DNA from: CAZVFX01 sp964626565
GTDB taxonomy: Bacteria; Myxococcota_A; UBA9042; CAIXZC01
Assembly: GCA_964626565.1 (NCBI GenBank)
Contig: CAZVFX010000016.1
Location: forward strand, 18,632 to 82,631
Length of the DNA: 64,000 nucleotides
Direction: 5' to 3'
Shown here piece after piece: positions 10,187 through 17,984 of the stretch (within the stretch, counting starts at the first letter, position 1; the number at the start of each line of letters is the position of its first letter). The notes beneath the pieces were generated by a model. The model was given only the letters and a program-made list of their open reading frames with translations, searched no databases and had not been told where the DNA came from. The position numbers were made by a program, and so were the translations under genes.

Positions 10187-10933
10187 CTATTCCTTGCGTC
10201 CAAGCTGTTTCACGACCCGGTCAACAATAGCATCCACCATGTTGTTGGGCAAATCGGAGGACTCAGGGAATCGCCACGGCAGTCCCCGGGAGGTAACTGA
10301 CGCCCTCAGTCGAGCCAGTTCCTCCGGAGAAAGGGGGTTAAGCCCCCCGAGGTTGCGGGCCAGAAAGAGTATCTTGGCGACGTGCTCCAACGCTTCCAGC
10401 CGGTTGTACGCATCGTGAAGGTCCTTGCCGACAGTGAGCGAGCCGTGCCGCGCCAACAGCACCGCGTCCGCTTCGGCAACGAAAGGCCTGATCGATTCGG
10501 GTACCTCGGCAGTGCCCGGGGTCGCGTACGGGGCAGTGGGAACGGCCCCGAAAATAAACGCAGTCTCCGGCACTACCGGTACCTCCAGGGAAATGCCGGT
10601 GAGTGTGCAGGCGACACAGTGGGGCGGGTGGGCGTGGATCACCGAATTTACGTCGGCACGTTCGCGGTAGACCATCAGGTGCATGAGGATCTCGGACGAC
10701 GGCTCCCGCTTACCCTTGACCTGCCGGCCATCAAGGTTCAGCACCACCAGGTCCCGCGCGTTCAGGAAACCCTTGTTCACTCCCGAGGGAGTGCACAGCA
10801 GCCGGTCGGGCGCGGAACGAACCGAGATGTTTCCGTCCAGCCCGGAAATGTACTCGCGGGAGTGTAGCATTCTGGCAACGGCCACCATCTCGTCTCTAAG
10901 CTTCTCTTCCCACTGGTATCCGCTGGTGACCAC
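10187..10933 (-). CDS. Class II aldolase/adducin family protein
   Basis: This 248-residue protein belongs to the class II aldolase family (FucA, AraD, MtnB). The zinc ligands are visible: E81 plus H100-A-H102 in the VIHAHPPH motif, and H163 in ARHGSLTVG. The GNISVR motif (GLDGNISVR) near residue 32 is the phosphate/substrate loop. Members use Zn2+ to cleave or epimerise phosphorylated sugars, or dehydrate methylthioribulose phosphate; the exact substrate cannot be told from sequence. The start is GTG with a GGGG ribosome site; no in-frame ATG is better. It is flanked within one operon by small lipoproteins and a secreted protein, an unusual setting for a cytoplasmic sugar enzyme. Confidence 0.88.
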   Translation of the reverse strand: MVTSGYQWEEKLRDEMVAVARMLHSREYISGLDGNISVRSAPDRLLCTPSGVNKGFLNARDLVVLNLDGRQVKGKREPSSEILMHLMVYRERADVNSVIHAHPPHCVACTLTGISLEVPVVPETAFIFGAVPTAPYATPGTAEVPESIRPFVAEADAVLLARHGSLTVGKDLHDAYNRLEALEHVAKILFLARNLGGLNPLSPEELARLRASVTSRGLPWRFPESSDLPNNMVDAIVDRVVKQLGRKE

Positions 10934-10934
10934 A

Positions 10935-11330
10935 TCATCCCCCGTCGTTTGCTAGCAGATTGATCTTCCATTCGCCGTCTTCCCTGGTCAGCATCAGGGT
11001 TCCTTTCCGGTCTCCGTCCGTGACGTCCACCTCTGCTCGCTCCGCCTCCTCGCGCGTCGCGGTGACCTGCAGGGTGGAGATGTGCTGTAGCGAGTACCCA
11101 CGCAGGTAACCGTAATGAGTCGACAGCGACCAGAACATGCCCAATCGAATCCGCGACTCCCGGTCGAACTGGTTGAGGAAGCCGGGCAGATGACCGGCTT
11201 GGGCCTCCTCAACCGCGGTCTCCACCACCTGCTGGGGTGAGGCCGCAGGTCGGCAGCCGGTCCCGGCCGCGACAAGAAGCAGCGCAACGAGCCCGGCCGC
11301 GGCCAGGCTACGGTAGCGGTTCGAATCCAT
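10935..11330 (-). CDS. Small putative lipoprotein
   Basis: This 131-residue protein has a hydrophobic signal (AAAGLVALLLVAAGTGC) and then a small alpha/beta domain of about 100 residues ending in a GxLMLTREDGEWKI strand. That ending resembles the DUF4878/NTF2-like lipoproteins whose last strand reads 'dGeWkI'. The lipobox is weak (GTGC). Its 5' end overlaps the upstream lipoprotein gene by 23 bp, and its stop lies 1 bp from the aldolase start, so translation is probably coupled. It shares the DGxWxI ending with its neighbour and may be a distant paralogue. No specific function can be assigned. Confidence 0.8.
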   Translation of the reverse strand: MDSNRYRSLAAAGLVALLLVAAGTGCRPAASPQQVVETAVEEAQAGHLPGFLNQFDRESRIRLGMFWSLSTHYGYLRGYSLQHISTLQVTATREEAERAEVDVTDGDRKGTLMLTREDGEWKINLLANDGG

Positions 11331-11709
11331 AAAAGGCCGACTCCTCGGTAAAGAAAAGGTCTATACGCCAACGGCCGTCCTCCCGAATGACGGCTATCTC
11401 GGTTTCTCCTCTATCGTCGGCAACGGGGACCAGGTACAGGCCCTCTCGTTTTTCCACCGCCTTACCGACGCGGACGGAGGCTTCTTCGCCGTGGCAAGCG
11501 AATCTGTCCGGGGCCAGTTCGGAGAGCCCCCGGTACAAGAGCTTTGATTCGGCGCTTAACAACGCGGCGAAATTCTCGCTGTCTGCCTTGCATAAGCAGG
11601 CCATTGCGTCCACCACCGTGTCCCGGGGAGACGAGACGCATCCGGCCAGCGCACACGAAATCATCAGAATGTACAGGAGGGTGAGAAACTTACGCTCGGG
11701 ATTCTGCAT
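11308..11709 (-). CDS. Small lipoprotein starting 5 nt after tRNA-Leu
   Basis: This 133-residue protein has a good lipoprotein signal (LMISCALAGC; LAGC lipobox). The body has a helical half (DTVVDAMACLCKADSENFAALL) and ends in a strand pattern, VIREDGRWRIDLFF, like NTF2/DUF4878-type lipoproteins. The ATG lies only 5 nt downstream of the encoded CCA end of tRNA-Leu on the same strand, with no room for a normal Shine-Dalgarno site outside the tRNA. The message is therefore probably made as a tRNA-mRNA cotranscript. It is the first gene of the four-gene operon and overlaps the next gene by 23 bp. Confidence 0.82.
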   Translation of the reverse strand: MQNPERKFLTLLYILMISCALAGCVSSPRDTVVDAMACLCKADSENFAALLSAESKLLYRGLSELAPDRFACHGEEASVRVGKAVEKREGLYLVPVADDRGETEIAVIREDGRWRIDLFFTEESAFYGFEPLP

Positions 11710-11714
11710 TACGT

Positions 11715-11805
11715 TGGTGCGAGAAGGGGGACTTGAACCCCCACGGCCGCTTAATGGGCCACAAGGACCTCAACCTTGCGTGTCTACCAGTTCCACCATC
11801 CTCGC
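11715..11805 (-). tRNA. tRNA-Leu (anticodon GAG)
   Basis: Read on the minus strand, the acceptor stem GCGAGGA pairs with TTCTCGC (one G-T). The anticodon stem CAAGG/CCTTG encloses the loop TTGAGGT, giving anticodon GAG. A long variable arm (GGCC...GGCC) and a TPsiC arm with GGTTCAAGTCC mark a class II tRNA-Leu. The discriminator A and a genomically encoded CCA are present (CCA at 11715-11717). Total 91 nt. Confidence 0.96.
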
Positions 11806-11837
11806 ACGACAAATCAACTGGCGAACAAACGCCCATA

Positions 11838-11866
11838 TATGTATGCGAGCGTCGTTGTCCTGTCAA
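11838..11866 (-). promoter_or_regulatory. Putative sigma-70 promoter for tRNA-Leu and downstream operon
   Basis: On the minus strand, a perfect -35 TTGACA (11861-11866) is followed after 17 bp by TACATA (11838-11843). The -10 is weak, but the position, about 30 bp upstream of the tRNA 5' end, is right. Confidence 0.5.
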
Positions 11867-11923
11867 GACAATTCTGAGCGGTCCGCCATCGGCCGTAGGC
11901 TGTCAGGAAGCTACACAAAGGGG

Positions 11924-11952
11924 TTGCCCCGTCTCCCGTTTTGCCCTAATCT
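11924..11952 (+). promoter_or_regulatory. Putative promoter of the symporter gene
   Basis: TTGCCC, 17-bp spacer, TAATCT, ending 22 bp before the ATG at 11975. This is a reasonable sigma-70 match, judged only by eye. Confidence 0.4.
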
Positions 11953-11974
11953 CACCCACTACGGAGTGGGAAAA

Positions 11975-13675
11975 ATGGAGATCCTAAAGGAAATTATCAC
12001 GTTTTGCAGCGATGTCGTGTGGAATACGCCGGAGGCGTTTCCCCTGATGGTGCTGCTACTACTGGGGACCGGGGTCTTCCTGACCGTGAAGCTGAGGTTC
12101 GTCCAGTTGCGGCGGTTCTGGCACAGCATTGGGGCCATCGCCGGAAAGTACGACAATCCGGAAGACCACGGCGACGTAAGTCATTTCCAGGCCCTCTCCG
12201 CGGCGCTTTCCGCCACGGTGGGCATCGGCAACATCGCCGGGGTCGCCACCGCGATCCACTATGGTGGCCCGGGAGCCCTGTTCTGGATGTGGGTAACCGG
12301 GTTTATCGGCATGGCCGCCAAATTCACCGAATGCACACTCTCTCTCAAGTATCGCAAAGTGCATAAGGACGGGTCCGTGTCGGGCGGCCCCATGTACTAC
12401 ATTGAAAAAGGGATGGGCAGCAAATGGAAGTGGATGGCCATAGTGTTTGCCGTGTGCACCGCAATCTCCTCCTTCGGGTCGGGAAATGCGGTGCAGGCGT
12501 TCACCATGGCGGACAGCTTCCGCACCGACTTCGGCATTCCCCCCTGGATATCGGGACTGGTGTCCGCGTCCCTGGTGGGAATCGTCATTATCGGCGGGAT
12601 CCGCCGCATCGGCGCCGTGGCCAGCAAGCTGGTGCCGGTCATGGCGGTACTGTACGTGGGGTCAGCGGCCCTGGTGGTGTTCATGAATGTAGCCCACCTG
12701 CCCGAAGCGCTGGCGACCATCGTGACCTCAGCATTCACGCCCCAGGCGGAGATCAGCGGCTTCGCCGGTTCCGGGTTCATCTTCATGTTGACCTGGGGAG
12801 TCAAACGTGGGCTGTTCTCCAACGAAGCAGGGCAGGGGAGCGCACCCATTGCACACGCGGCAGCCAAGACCGAAGAGCACGTCCGGGAAGGAAGCGTGGC
12901 GCTCATGGGGCCGTTTATCGACACCATGGTAATCTGTACCATGACCGGGCTCATCATCGTGCTTACCGGCACCTGGAGCAGCCGCTTCGAAGATCGGGTA
13001 AATCTGTCCTCGCAGAGTGACTTGAAGTTCCTGGCCGCGAACTCCAGGGTGCTGACCAACGGCGCGCTGGACGACGAAGCGCTGGTCAACGGCGACTTGA
13101 CGGTTAGGGGCGGAGTGCTTCAGGACGCGTTGGTGGTGCGCAACCACTCTGTGGTGAAAGAGCTGCGCCTGGTGCACGAAGACGCTCCTTTCGCAGGTGT
13201 GCTGAAGGTCAAAGAAGGAAAGCTGGAGGAGGTGTGGGGCAAAGATGCCAAGGAAGGTGACGAGCAGCTCCCCGCAGACGAGGTTTTTGCCGAAGGGAAG
13301 ATGCTGCTCAACGGCTCTCCCCTCACGGCCATGAGTTTCCGCAAAGGGCTGGAACCGATTATGCCCCGGGGGAACCTGCTTATCACCATCGCTGTGTTCC
13401 TGTTCGCCATCTCCACCGCGATTAGCTGGTCGTACTACGGCGACCGGGCGGTTGAGTACTTGATGGGGCCCCGCGCCATTGTCCCCTACCGAGCCATTTT
13501 TGTCGTGGTTCATTTCCTCGGCGCGGTGTTCTCCCTCGAACTGGTATGGGGATTCGCTGACGTCGCGCTGGGAGTGATGGCTATCCCCAACCTGATAGCC
13601 ATCATTTTCCTCTCGAAGGTTGTGAAGCGCGATGCTGAGGACTACTACAAAAGAATGGGCTACAAAGGCCTCTAA
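11975..13675 (+). CDS. Alanine/glycine:cation symporter (AGCS) family, with extra loop domain
   Basis: Inner-membrane Na+- or H+-coupled amino-acid symporter of the AGCS family (AlsT/DagA type). Family signatures are clear: ALSATVGIGNIAGVATAI (residues 76-93), GGPGALFWMW, SGGPMYYIEKG and LFSNEAGQGSAPIAHAAA (281-298). I chose the ATG at 11975 (GGAG upstream); the open frame extends upstream over the antisense tRNA but that part is not coding. Usual AGCS length is about 450-480; this one is 566 because about 110 soluble, beta-strand-like residues (about 336-448, many short V/L repeats such as LVNGDLTVRGG) are inserted between two late transmembrane helices. lgt follows 14 bp downstream. Confidence 0.93.
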   Translation: MEILKEIITFCSDVVWNTPEAFPLMVLLLLGTGVFLTVKLRFVQLRRFWHSIGAIAGKYDNPEDHGDVSHFQALSAALSATVGIGNIAGVATAIHYGGPGALFWMWVTGFIGMAAKFTECTLSLKYRKVHKDGSVSGGPMYYIEKGMGSKWKWMAIVFAVCTAISSFGSGNAVQAFTMADSFRTDFGIPPWISGLVSASLVGIVIIGGIRRIGAVASKLVPVMAVLYVGSAALVVFMNVAHLPEALATIVTSAFTPQAEISGFAGSGFIFMLTWGVKRGLFSNEAGQGSAPIAHAAAKTEEHVREGSVALMGPFIDTMVICTMTGLIIVLTGTWSSRFEDRVNLSSQSDLKFLAANSRVLTNGALDDEALVNGDLTVRGGVLQDALVVRNHSVVKELRLVHEDAPFAGVLKVKEGKLEEVWGKDAKEGDEQLPADEVFAEGKMLLNGSPLTAMSFRKGLEPIMPRGNLLITIAVFLFAISTAISWSYYGDRAVEYLMGPRAIVPYRAIFVVVHFLGAVFSLELVWGFADVALGVMAIPNLIAIIFLSKVVKRDAEDYYKRMGYKGL

Positions 13676-13689
13676 CCGGAGAAAGAACC

Positions 13690-14658
13690 TTGAATTTTGA
13701 CACCTTCCCAATATGGGAAATGGATCCGGACCTGATCAGTCTGGGGCCACTGACCATTCGTTATTATGGAATTCTGTTCGCGGCCGGCCTGCTGTTGGGA
13801 TACTCGTTGTGGCGCTGGCAGATGCTGCGCGCGAAGCACAACGTTGAGATCACCGAGAAGTTCCTCTTCTGGGGAGTTGTTGCAGTTCTCCTCGGGTCCA
13901 GGTTCGGCCACTGTTTTTTCTACGAACCGGCCAAGTACCTCCGGAATCCCATTGAGATATTCTTTATCTGGAAAGGGGGCCTGGCCAGCCACGGCGCTAC
14001 CATCGGTCTCATTCTGTGCCTGGTGCTGTACGCAAAGAAGTACAAGTTTTCCTCCCTGGAGTTGATGGACCGCTTCGCCATGCCCACCACCATGGGCGCG
14101 CTTTTCGTGAGGTTGGGCAACTTCATGAACAGCGAGATTGTGGGCAGGGAGTGGACCGGTCCGTGGGCGTTGCGATTTCCCCGCTATACCTCGATAAACC
14201 AAAGCAGCCTCGAGCAGATGCGGGCGTCGCTGAGGGGGGTGCCGTACAAGGCGCTGGGGCAGGAACTGGGCTTCGTGGCCCAGCCGCTGCCCAGACACCC
14301 ATCCCAACTCTACGAAGCGTTGGGAGCTCTCATCATATTCCTGCTTATTCTGCTGGTGGACTGGAGGATGAAGGAGAAGCGGCCCCGGGGACTCCTGGCC
14401 GGCATGTTTCTGCTCGGCTATTTCTCATTCAGGTTCGTCGTCGAGTTCTTCAAGGAGTTCCAGGTTGAGAACTTCCTGAAGATGGTGCCCGACCCGGTAA
14501 ATCGCGTGATTCATGTCCAGCACACCGCCGGCCTCACCATGGGCCAATGGCTCTCCATTCCCTTTGCATGCCTGGGCCTGGGCCTCATCATCTTCGCGTT
14601 CAAGAAGAAGCTCCCCGCCGGGGTCCCCTCACCCCTCGACAAAGAAGACAACGGTTAG
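13690..14658 (+). CDS. lgt: Prolipoprotein diacylglyceryl transferase
   Basis: Lgt moves diacylglycerol from phosphatidylglycerol to the lipobox Cys of prelipoproteins, in the inner membrane. The family motifs are present: RYYGILFAAG, the conserved His in GGLASHGATIG, and the VRLGNFMNSEIVGR signature with the essential Arg, Asn and Gly. There are seven hydrophobic segments. The length of 322 residues is slightly above the usual ~290, owing to a longer loop after the signature (YTSINQSSLEQM). The start is a TTG at 13690. This enzyme would process the many lipoproteins encoded nearby. Confidence 0.95.
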   Translation: MNFDTFPIWEMDPDLISLGPLTIRYYGILFAAGLLLGYSLWRWQMLRAKHNVEITEKFLFWGVVAVLLGSRFGHCFFYEPAKYLRNPIEIFFIWKGGLASHGATIGLILCLVLYAKKYKFSSLELMDRFAMPTTMGALFVRLGNFMNSEIVGREWTGPWALRFPRYTSINQSSLEQMRASLRGVPYKALGQELGFVAQPLPRHPSQLYEALGALIIFLLILLVDWRMKEKRPRGLLAGMFLLGYFSFRFVVEFFKEFQVENFLKMVPDPVNRVIHVQHTAGLTMGQWLSIPFACLGLGLIIFAFKKKLPAGVPSPLDKEDNG

Positions 14659-14668
14659 CGATCAGCAG

Positions 14669-14731
14669 TCAGCCGTCAGCCGTAAATTGAATTCTGATAG
14701 TTGTTAATTGAGAATTGCTAATTGAGAATTG
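14669..14731. repeat. Small direct repeats after lgt
   Basis: The short intergenic stretch after lgt holds GTCAGCC twice and a 13-bp repeat TAATTGAGAATTG at 14705-14717 and 14719-14731. It is AT-rich compared with its surroundings. No function is evident. Confidence 0.55.
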
Positions 14732-14737
14732 TCTCTA

Positions 14738-15085
14738 CTAGTTCGGATTTTCCACGAACCGCCGGAGCGCGGCTTTCTGAAGCTCGGTGAGTGCCAGCGC
14801 GATGCCCATGCAGAAGCGGTCTTCCGAATAGGCGGAGACCATGATGTCCTCATAGGCTCGTACCACCTCCCCTTTCAGCTCGAAAAGCTGGGCGTCCATC
14901 TCGTCCAGCAGAGGGAAGATGGCTACCGGTGTTCCGGGCTCCAGCGACACTCCCGACGCCAGAAGCAGGCCGTCCTCGGAGAAATCGACTGTTGCAGCCA
15001 TATTCATGTTGACCTGGTCGTCGAGGACGACCCTCACTCTCACTTCTTTGCGTCCGCCGGCACGTCGATCCAGATTGGAGTCCAT
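14738..15085 (-). CDS. PilZ-like domain protein
   Basis: This 115-residue protein consists of little more than one PilZ-like domain. It has the N-terminal Arg-rich segment (RRAGGRKEVRVRV) in the place of the RxxxR c-di-GMP-binding motif, followed by VDFSEDGLLLAS, which fits the D/NxSxxG motif. The start at 15085 was chosen over one at 15118 because AGGAGAGG lies 7 nt upstream. If functional it would bind c-di-GMP and act on an unknown partner. It lies between lgt (convergent) and polA (divergent). Confidence 0.78.
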   Translation of the reverse strand: MDSNLDRRAGGRKEVRVRVVLDDQVNMNMAATVDFSEDGLLLASGVSLEPGTPVAIFPLLDEMDAQLFELKGEVVRAYEDIMVSAYSEDRFCMGIALALTELQKAALRRFVENPN

Positions 15086-15163
15086 ATTGCACCTCTCCTT
15101 TACCTCGCTTTCGATCATCCCGCACTTTGCGCGTGTGTCAAAAAAAGCGTTCCCGCGGAGCTA

Positions 15164-15192
15164 TTTCATGTTTATCCTTTTTGTGCTATACG
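15164..15192 (+). promoter_or_regulatory. Possible polA promoter
   Basis: TTTCAT, 17 bp, TATACG with a TGC just upstream of the -10 (extended -10 like), about 25 bp before the TTG start. The match is weak. Confidence 0.3.
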
Positions 15193-15216
15193 AGAGGCAC
15201 CCTGGGAGGCAAAGAA

Positions 15217-17955
15217 TTGTCCGACTCCAAGCCCACTCTCTGCCTGATTGATGGCAGCTCATATTTGTTCCGGGCTTACCATGCGGTTCGCGGGCTTACC
15301 AACTCAGAGGGTATGGCCACCAACGCACTGTTCGGGTATGTGAACATGCTGCTGAAAGTGGTCAAGGATCTAGACCCTTCCCACCTGGCCGTGGTGATGG
15401 ACAGCATCGCACCCACCTTTCGCAAGGAACTGTATCCGCCCTACAAGGCTAACCGGCCGCCGACACCCGAGGACCTCAAGGAGCAATTCCCTTATGTGGA
15501 ACCGCTCACCGAGGCGCTGGGGATCCCCACTGTGCGCGCCGAGACGTTTGAGGCCGACGACGTCATCGCCACCCTCGCAGTGCGAGGCCGGAACGCAGGC
15601 ATGGACGTGACCATCGTATCGTCGGACAAGGACCTCATGCAGTTGGTGGGCGACGGCGTGGTCATGTTCGACACCATGAAGGACCGCAAATTCGACTCCG
15701 ACGCGGTGGTGGAGAAGTTCGGGGTGCCGCCGCAGCAGATGGTTGACCTGCAAGCCATCATGGGGGATTCCTCGGACAACGTACCGGGAGTGAAAGGGCT
15801 GGGCCCCAAAGGTGCGGCCAAACTGTTGCTGGCTTTCGGTAGCCTCGACGAGGTGTTCGCACGGGTGGACGAAGTGACGCCGCCCCGGGCCCAGAACCTG
15901 CTCAAAGAGCATCGGGAAGCCGCGCTCGTTTCCCGCGAACTGGTGACCCTGCGCACCGACGCACCGGTGGCGGCCGGGCTTGATTCCCTGGTCCACGGTG
16001 AGAAGAAGGTTGAAAAACTGCGGGAGCTGTTCACTTTCCTTGGGTTCAAGGGATTCCTCAAGCAGCTTCTCCCCGGGAGCCAGGAAGCGCCTGCTGAGCC
16101 CGCTTCAGATGTTGATGCCGGCGCCGGCGCCGTGGCCGCGGCGCCCCGCATGCCAGAGGTCAAAGTTGTACTCACCGAACAGGACCTCGACGCAATGATC
16201 TCCCACATCGCCAGGGTGGGCTCAGTCTCGCTGGATACGGAAACCACCTCGGTGCAACCCATGGCCGCCAGGTTGGTGGGCATTTCCGCCTGCCCCGAAC
16301 CTTCCGGAGTCTACTATCTGCCGTTGACCCACAAGGGGGAAGGAGCGGACCGGCAACTCCCCACGGAACTGGTGCGGGAAAAGCTGTCAAAAGTGCTCGA
16401 GGACAGCTCTGTAGGCAAGGTGGGGCAAAACTTTAAGTATGACATGGTAGTCCTGCAGAATCATGGATTTTCCGTGGCGGGACTCAGCTTCGATACCATG
16501 CTGGCTTCCTACCTCCTCGACCCGGGGCGGCAGAGCCATTCCCTGGACAATCTGGCCGCGGAATTTCTCGGTCTCAAACTCATCTCCTACAAGGAGGTGA
16601 CCACCCGGGGCGGCATGCAGCTTCGCTTTGACCGCGTGCCGTTAGCAGAGGCTGCCCGCTATGCGGGAGAGGATGCCTGGGCCACTTTGGAATTGGCCCG
16701 GCGGCTGGAGCCCGGCATTGTCGAGGCGGGTCTCGAATCGCTGCTGGTGGATGTTGAGCTTCCCGTCTCCGAAGCGCTGGCGGACATGGAGCGCACCGGC
16801 ATCGCGATAGATTCGGAACTTCTCCAAAAGCTGTCCGGCGAATTCGGCAGCAGGCTCGCTGCGGTGGAGCGCGATATCTACGAGATAGCCGGAGTCCCGT
16901 TCAACATCAACTCACCCAAGCAACTGGGGGAGGTGCTGTTCGAGCGGCATAATCTTCCCCGGAAGCGCAAGACAAAGACCGGCTACTCCACCGACGTGCG
17001 GGTGCTCGAGGAGCTGTCCGCGGTCCATCCGCTGCCCCGTAAGATTCTCGACTACCGCTCCATGGCGAAGCTCAAGTCCACTTACATCGACGTGCTGCCC
17101 ACTCTGGTGAATTCGAAAACAGGGCGGATTCACACCTCGTTCAACCAGGCTGTGACGGCCACCGGGCGGCTTTCCAGTTCCGATCCCAACCTGCAGAACA
17201 TCCCTATTCGGGGCGAAGAGGGCAAAAGGATCCGCGAGGCGTTCGTCCCCGGGGAAGGCAAAAAATTCCTGGCGGCCGACTATTCACAAGTGGAACTGCG
17301 CATCCTCGCTCACCTGGCCGAAGACCCGGTGCTGATTCGGGCTTTCAATAAGGGCGAGGACATCCACTCCCGCACTGCCGCGGAAATCTTCCGGGTGCTG
17401 CCCGGCATGGTTTCCCCCGATATGAGGCGGGTGGCCAAGACCATCAACTTCGGCATCGTGTACGGAATGAGCGCGTACCGGCTCAGCAGGGAGCAGAAGA
17501 TCCCGCTGAACCAGGCCAAGACATTTATAGAGACCTATTTTCAGCGCTACCGCGGAATCAAGGAGTTTCTCGAGAAGGCCGTCGCCTTTGGCGAGGAGCA
17601 CGGATATGTGGAGACCTTGCTGAAGCGTCGCCGCTATCTGCCCGACTTGAAAGCACGGAACAAACAGGTTCGAGCAATGGCCGAGAGAATGGCCATCAAC
17701 ACCCCGGTGCAGGGAGGCGCAGCCGACCTGGTGAAGTTGGCCATGGTCAAATTGCACCGTCGCCTGGCCAACGACGGGCTGCCCGCGAAGCTGGTCCTTC
17801 AGGTACACGACGAGTTGGTGGTCGAAGCCGCGCCTGAGGCTGCCGAACATGTCGCCGAGGTGGTGACTGAAGTCATGGAGAATGTCTGGCAGCTTTCAGT
17901 ACCGTTGAAAGTGGATGTCGGGGTGGGCGATAATTGGGCCGAGGTACACGGCTAG
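15217..17955 (+). CDS. polA: DNA polymerase I
   Basis: The 912-residue enzyme fills gaps and removes RNA primers. The N-terminal 5'-nuclease (LCLIDGSSYLFRAYHAVRG; residues 1-290) is followed by a 3'-5' exonuclease domain whose motifs look intact (SLDTETT, GQNFKYD, YAGEDA), unlike many bacterial homologues that lost them. The family A polymerase domain carries motif A DYSQVELRILAH, motif B RRVAKTINFGIVYG and motif C QVHDELVVE. I placed the start at the TTG at 15217, 7 nt after GGGAGG; the upstream frame codes for an unlikely N-terminal extension. The next gene begins 29 bp downstream. Confidence 0.97.
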   Translation: MSDSKPTLCLIDGSSYLFRAYHAVRGLTNSEGMATNALFGYVNMLLKVVKDLDPSHLAVVMDSIAPTFRKELYPPYKANRPPTPEDLKEQFPYVEPLTEALGIPTVRAETFEADDVIATLAVRGRNAGMDVTIVSSDKDLMQLVGDGVVMFDTMKDRKFDSDAVVEKFGVPPQQMVDLQAIMGDSSDNVPGVKGLGPKGAAKLLLAFGSLDEVFARVDEVTPPRAQNLLKEHREAALVSRELVTLRTDAPVAAGLDSLVHGEKKVEKLRELFTFLGFKGFLKQLLPGSQEAPAEPASDVDAGAGAVAAAPRMPEVKVVLTEQDLDAMISHIARVGSVSLDTETTSVQPMAARLVGISACPEPSGVYYLPLTHKGEGADRQLPTELVREKLSKVLEDSSVGKVGQNFKYDMVVLQNHGFSVAGLSFDTMLASYLLDPGRQSHSLDNLAAEFLGLKLISYKEVTTRGGMQLRFDRVPLAEAARYAGEDAWATLELARRLEPGIVEAGLESLLVDVELPVSEALADMERTGIAIDSELLQKLSGEFGSRLAAVERDIYEIAGVPFNINSPKQLGEVLFERHNLPRKRKTKTGYSTDVRVLEELSAVHPLPRKILDYRSMAKLKSTYIDVLPTLVNSKTGRIHTSFNQAVTATGRLSSSDPNLQNIPIRGEEGKRIREAFVPGEGKKFLAADYSQVELRILAHLAEDPVLIRAFNKGEDIHSRTAAEIFRVLPGMVSPDMRRVAKTINFGIVYGMSAYRLSREQKIPLNQAKTFIETYFQRYRGIKEFLEKAVAFGEEHGYVETLLKRRRYLPDLKARNKQVRAMAERMAINTPVQGGAADLVKLAMVKLHRRLANDGLPAKLVLQVHDELVVEAAPEAAEHVAEVVTEVMENVWQLSVPLKVDVGVGDNWAEVHG

Positions 17956-17984
17956 GCTTACAGCCCCGGGAAGTGGAGGAACGC

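Noticed and set aside
11387..11974. N-terminal extension of the symporter frame
   Set aside because: It runs antisense through a lipoprotein gene and the tRNA; the family homology and ribosome site start at 11975.
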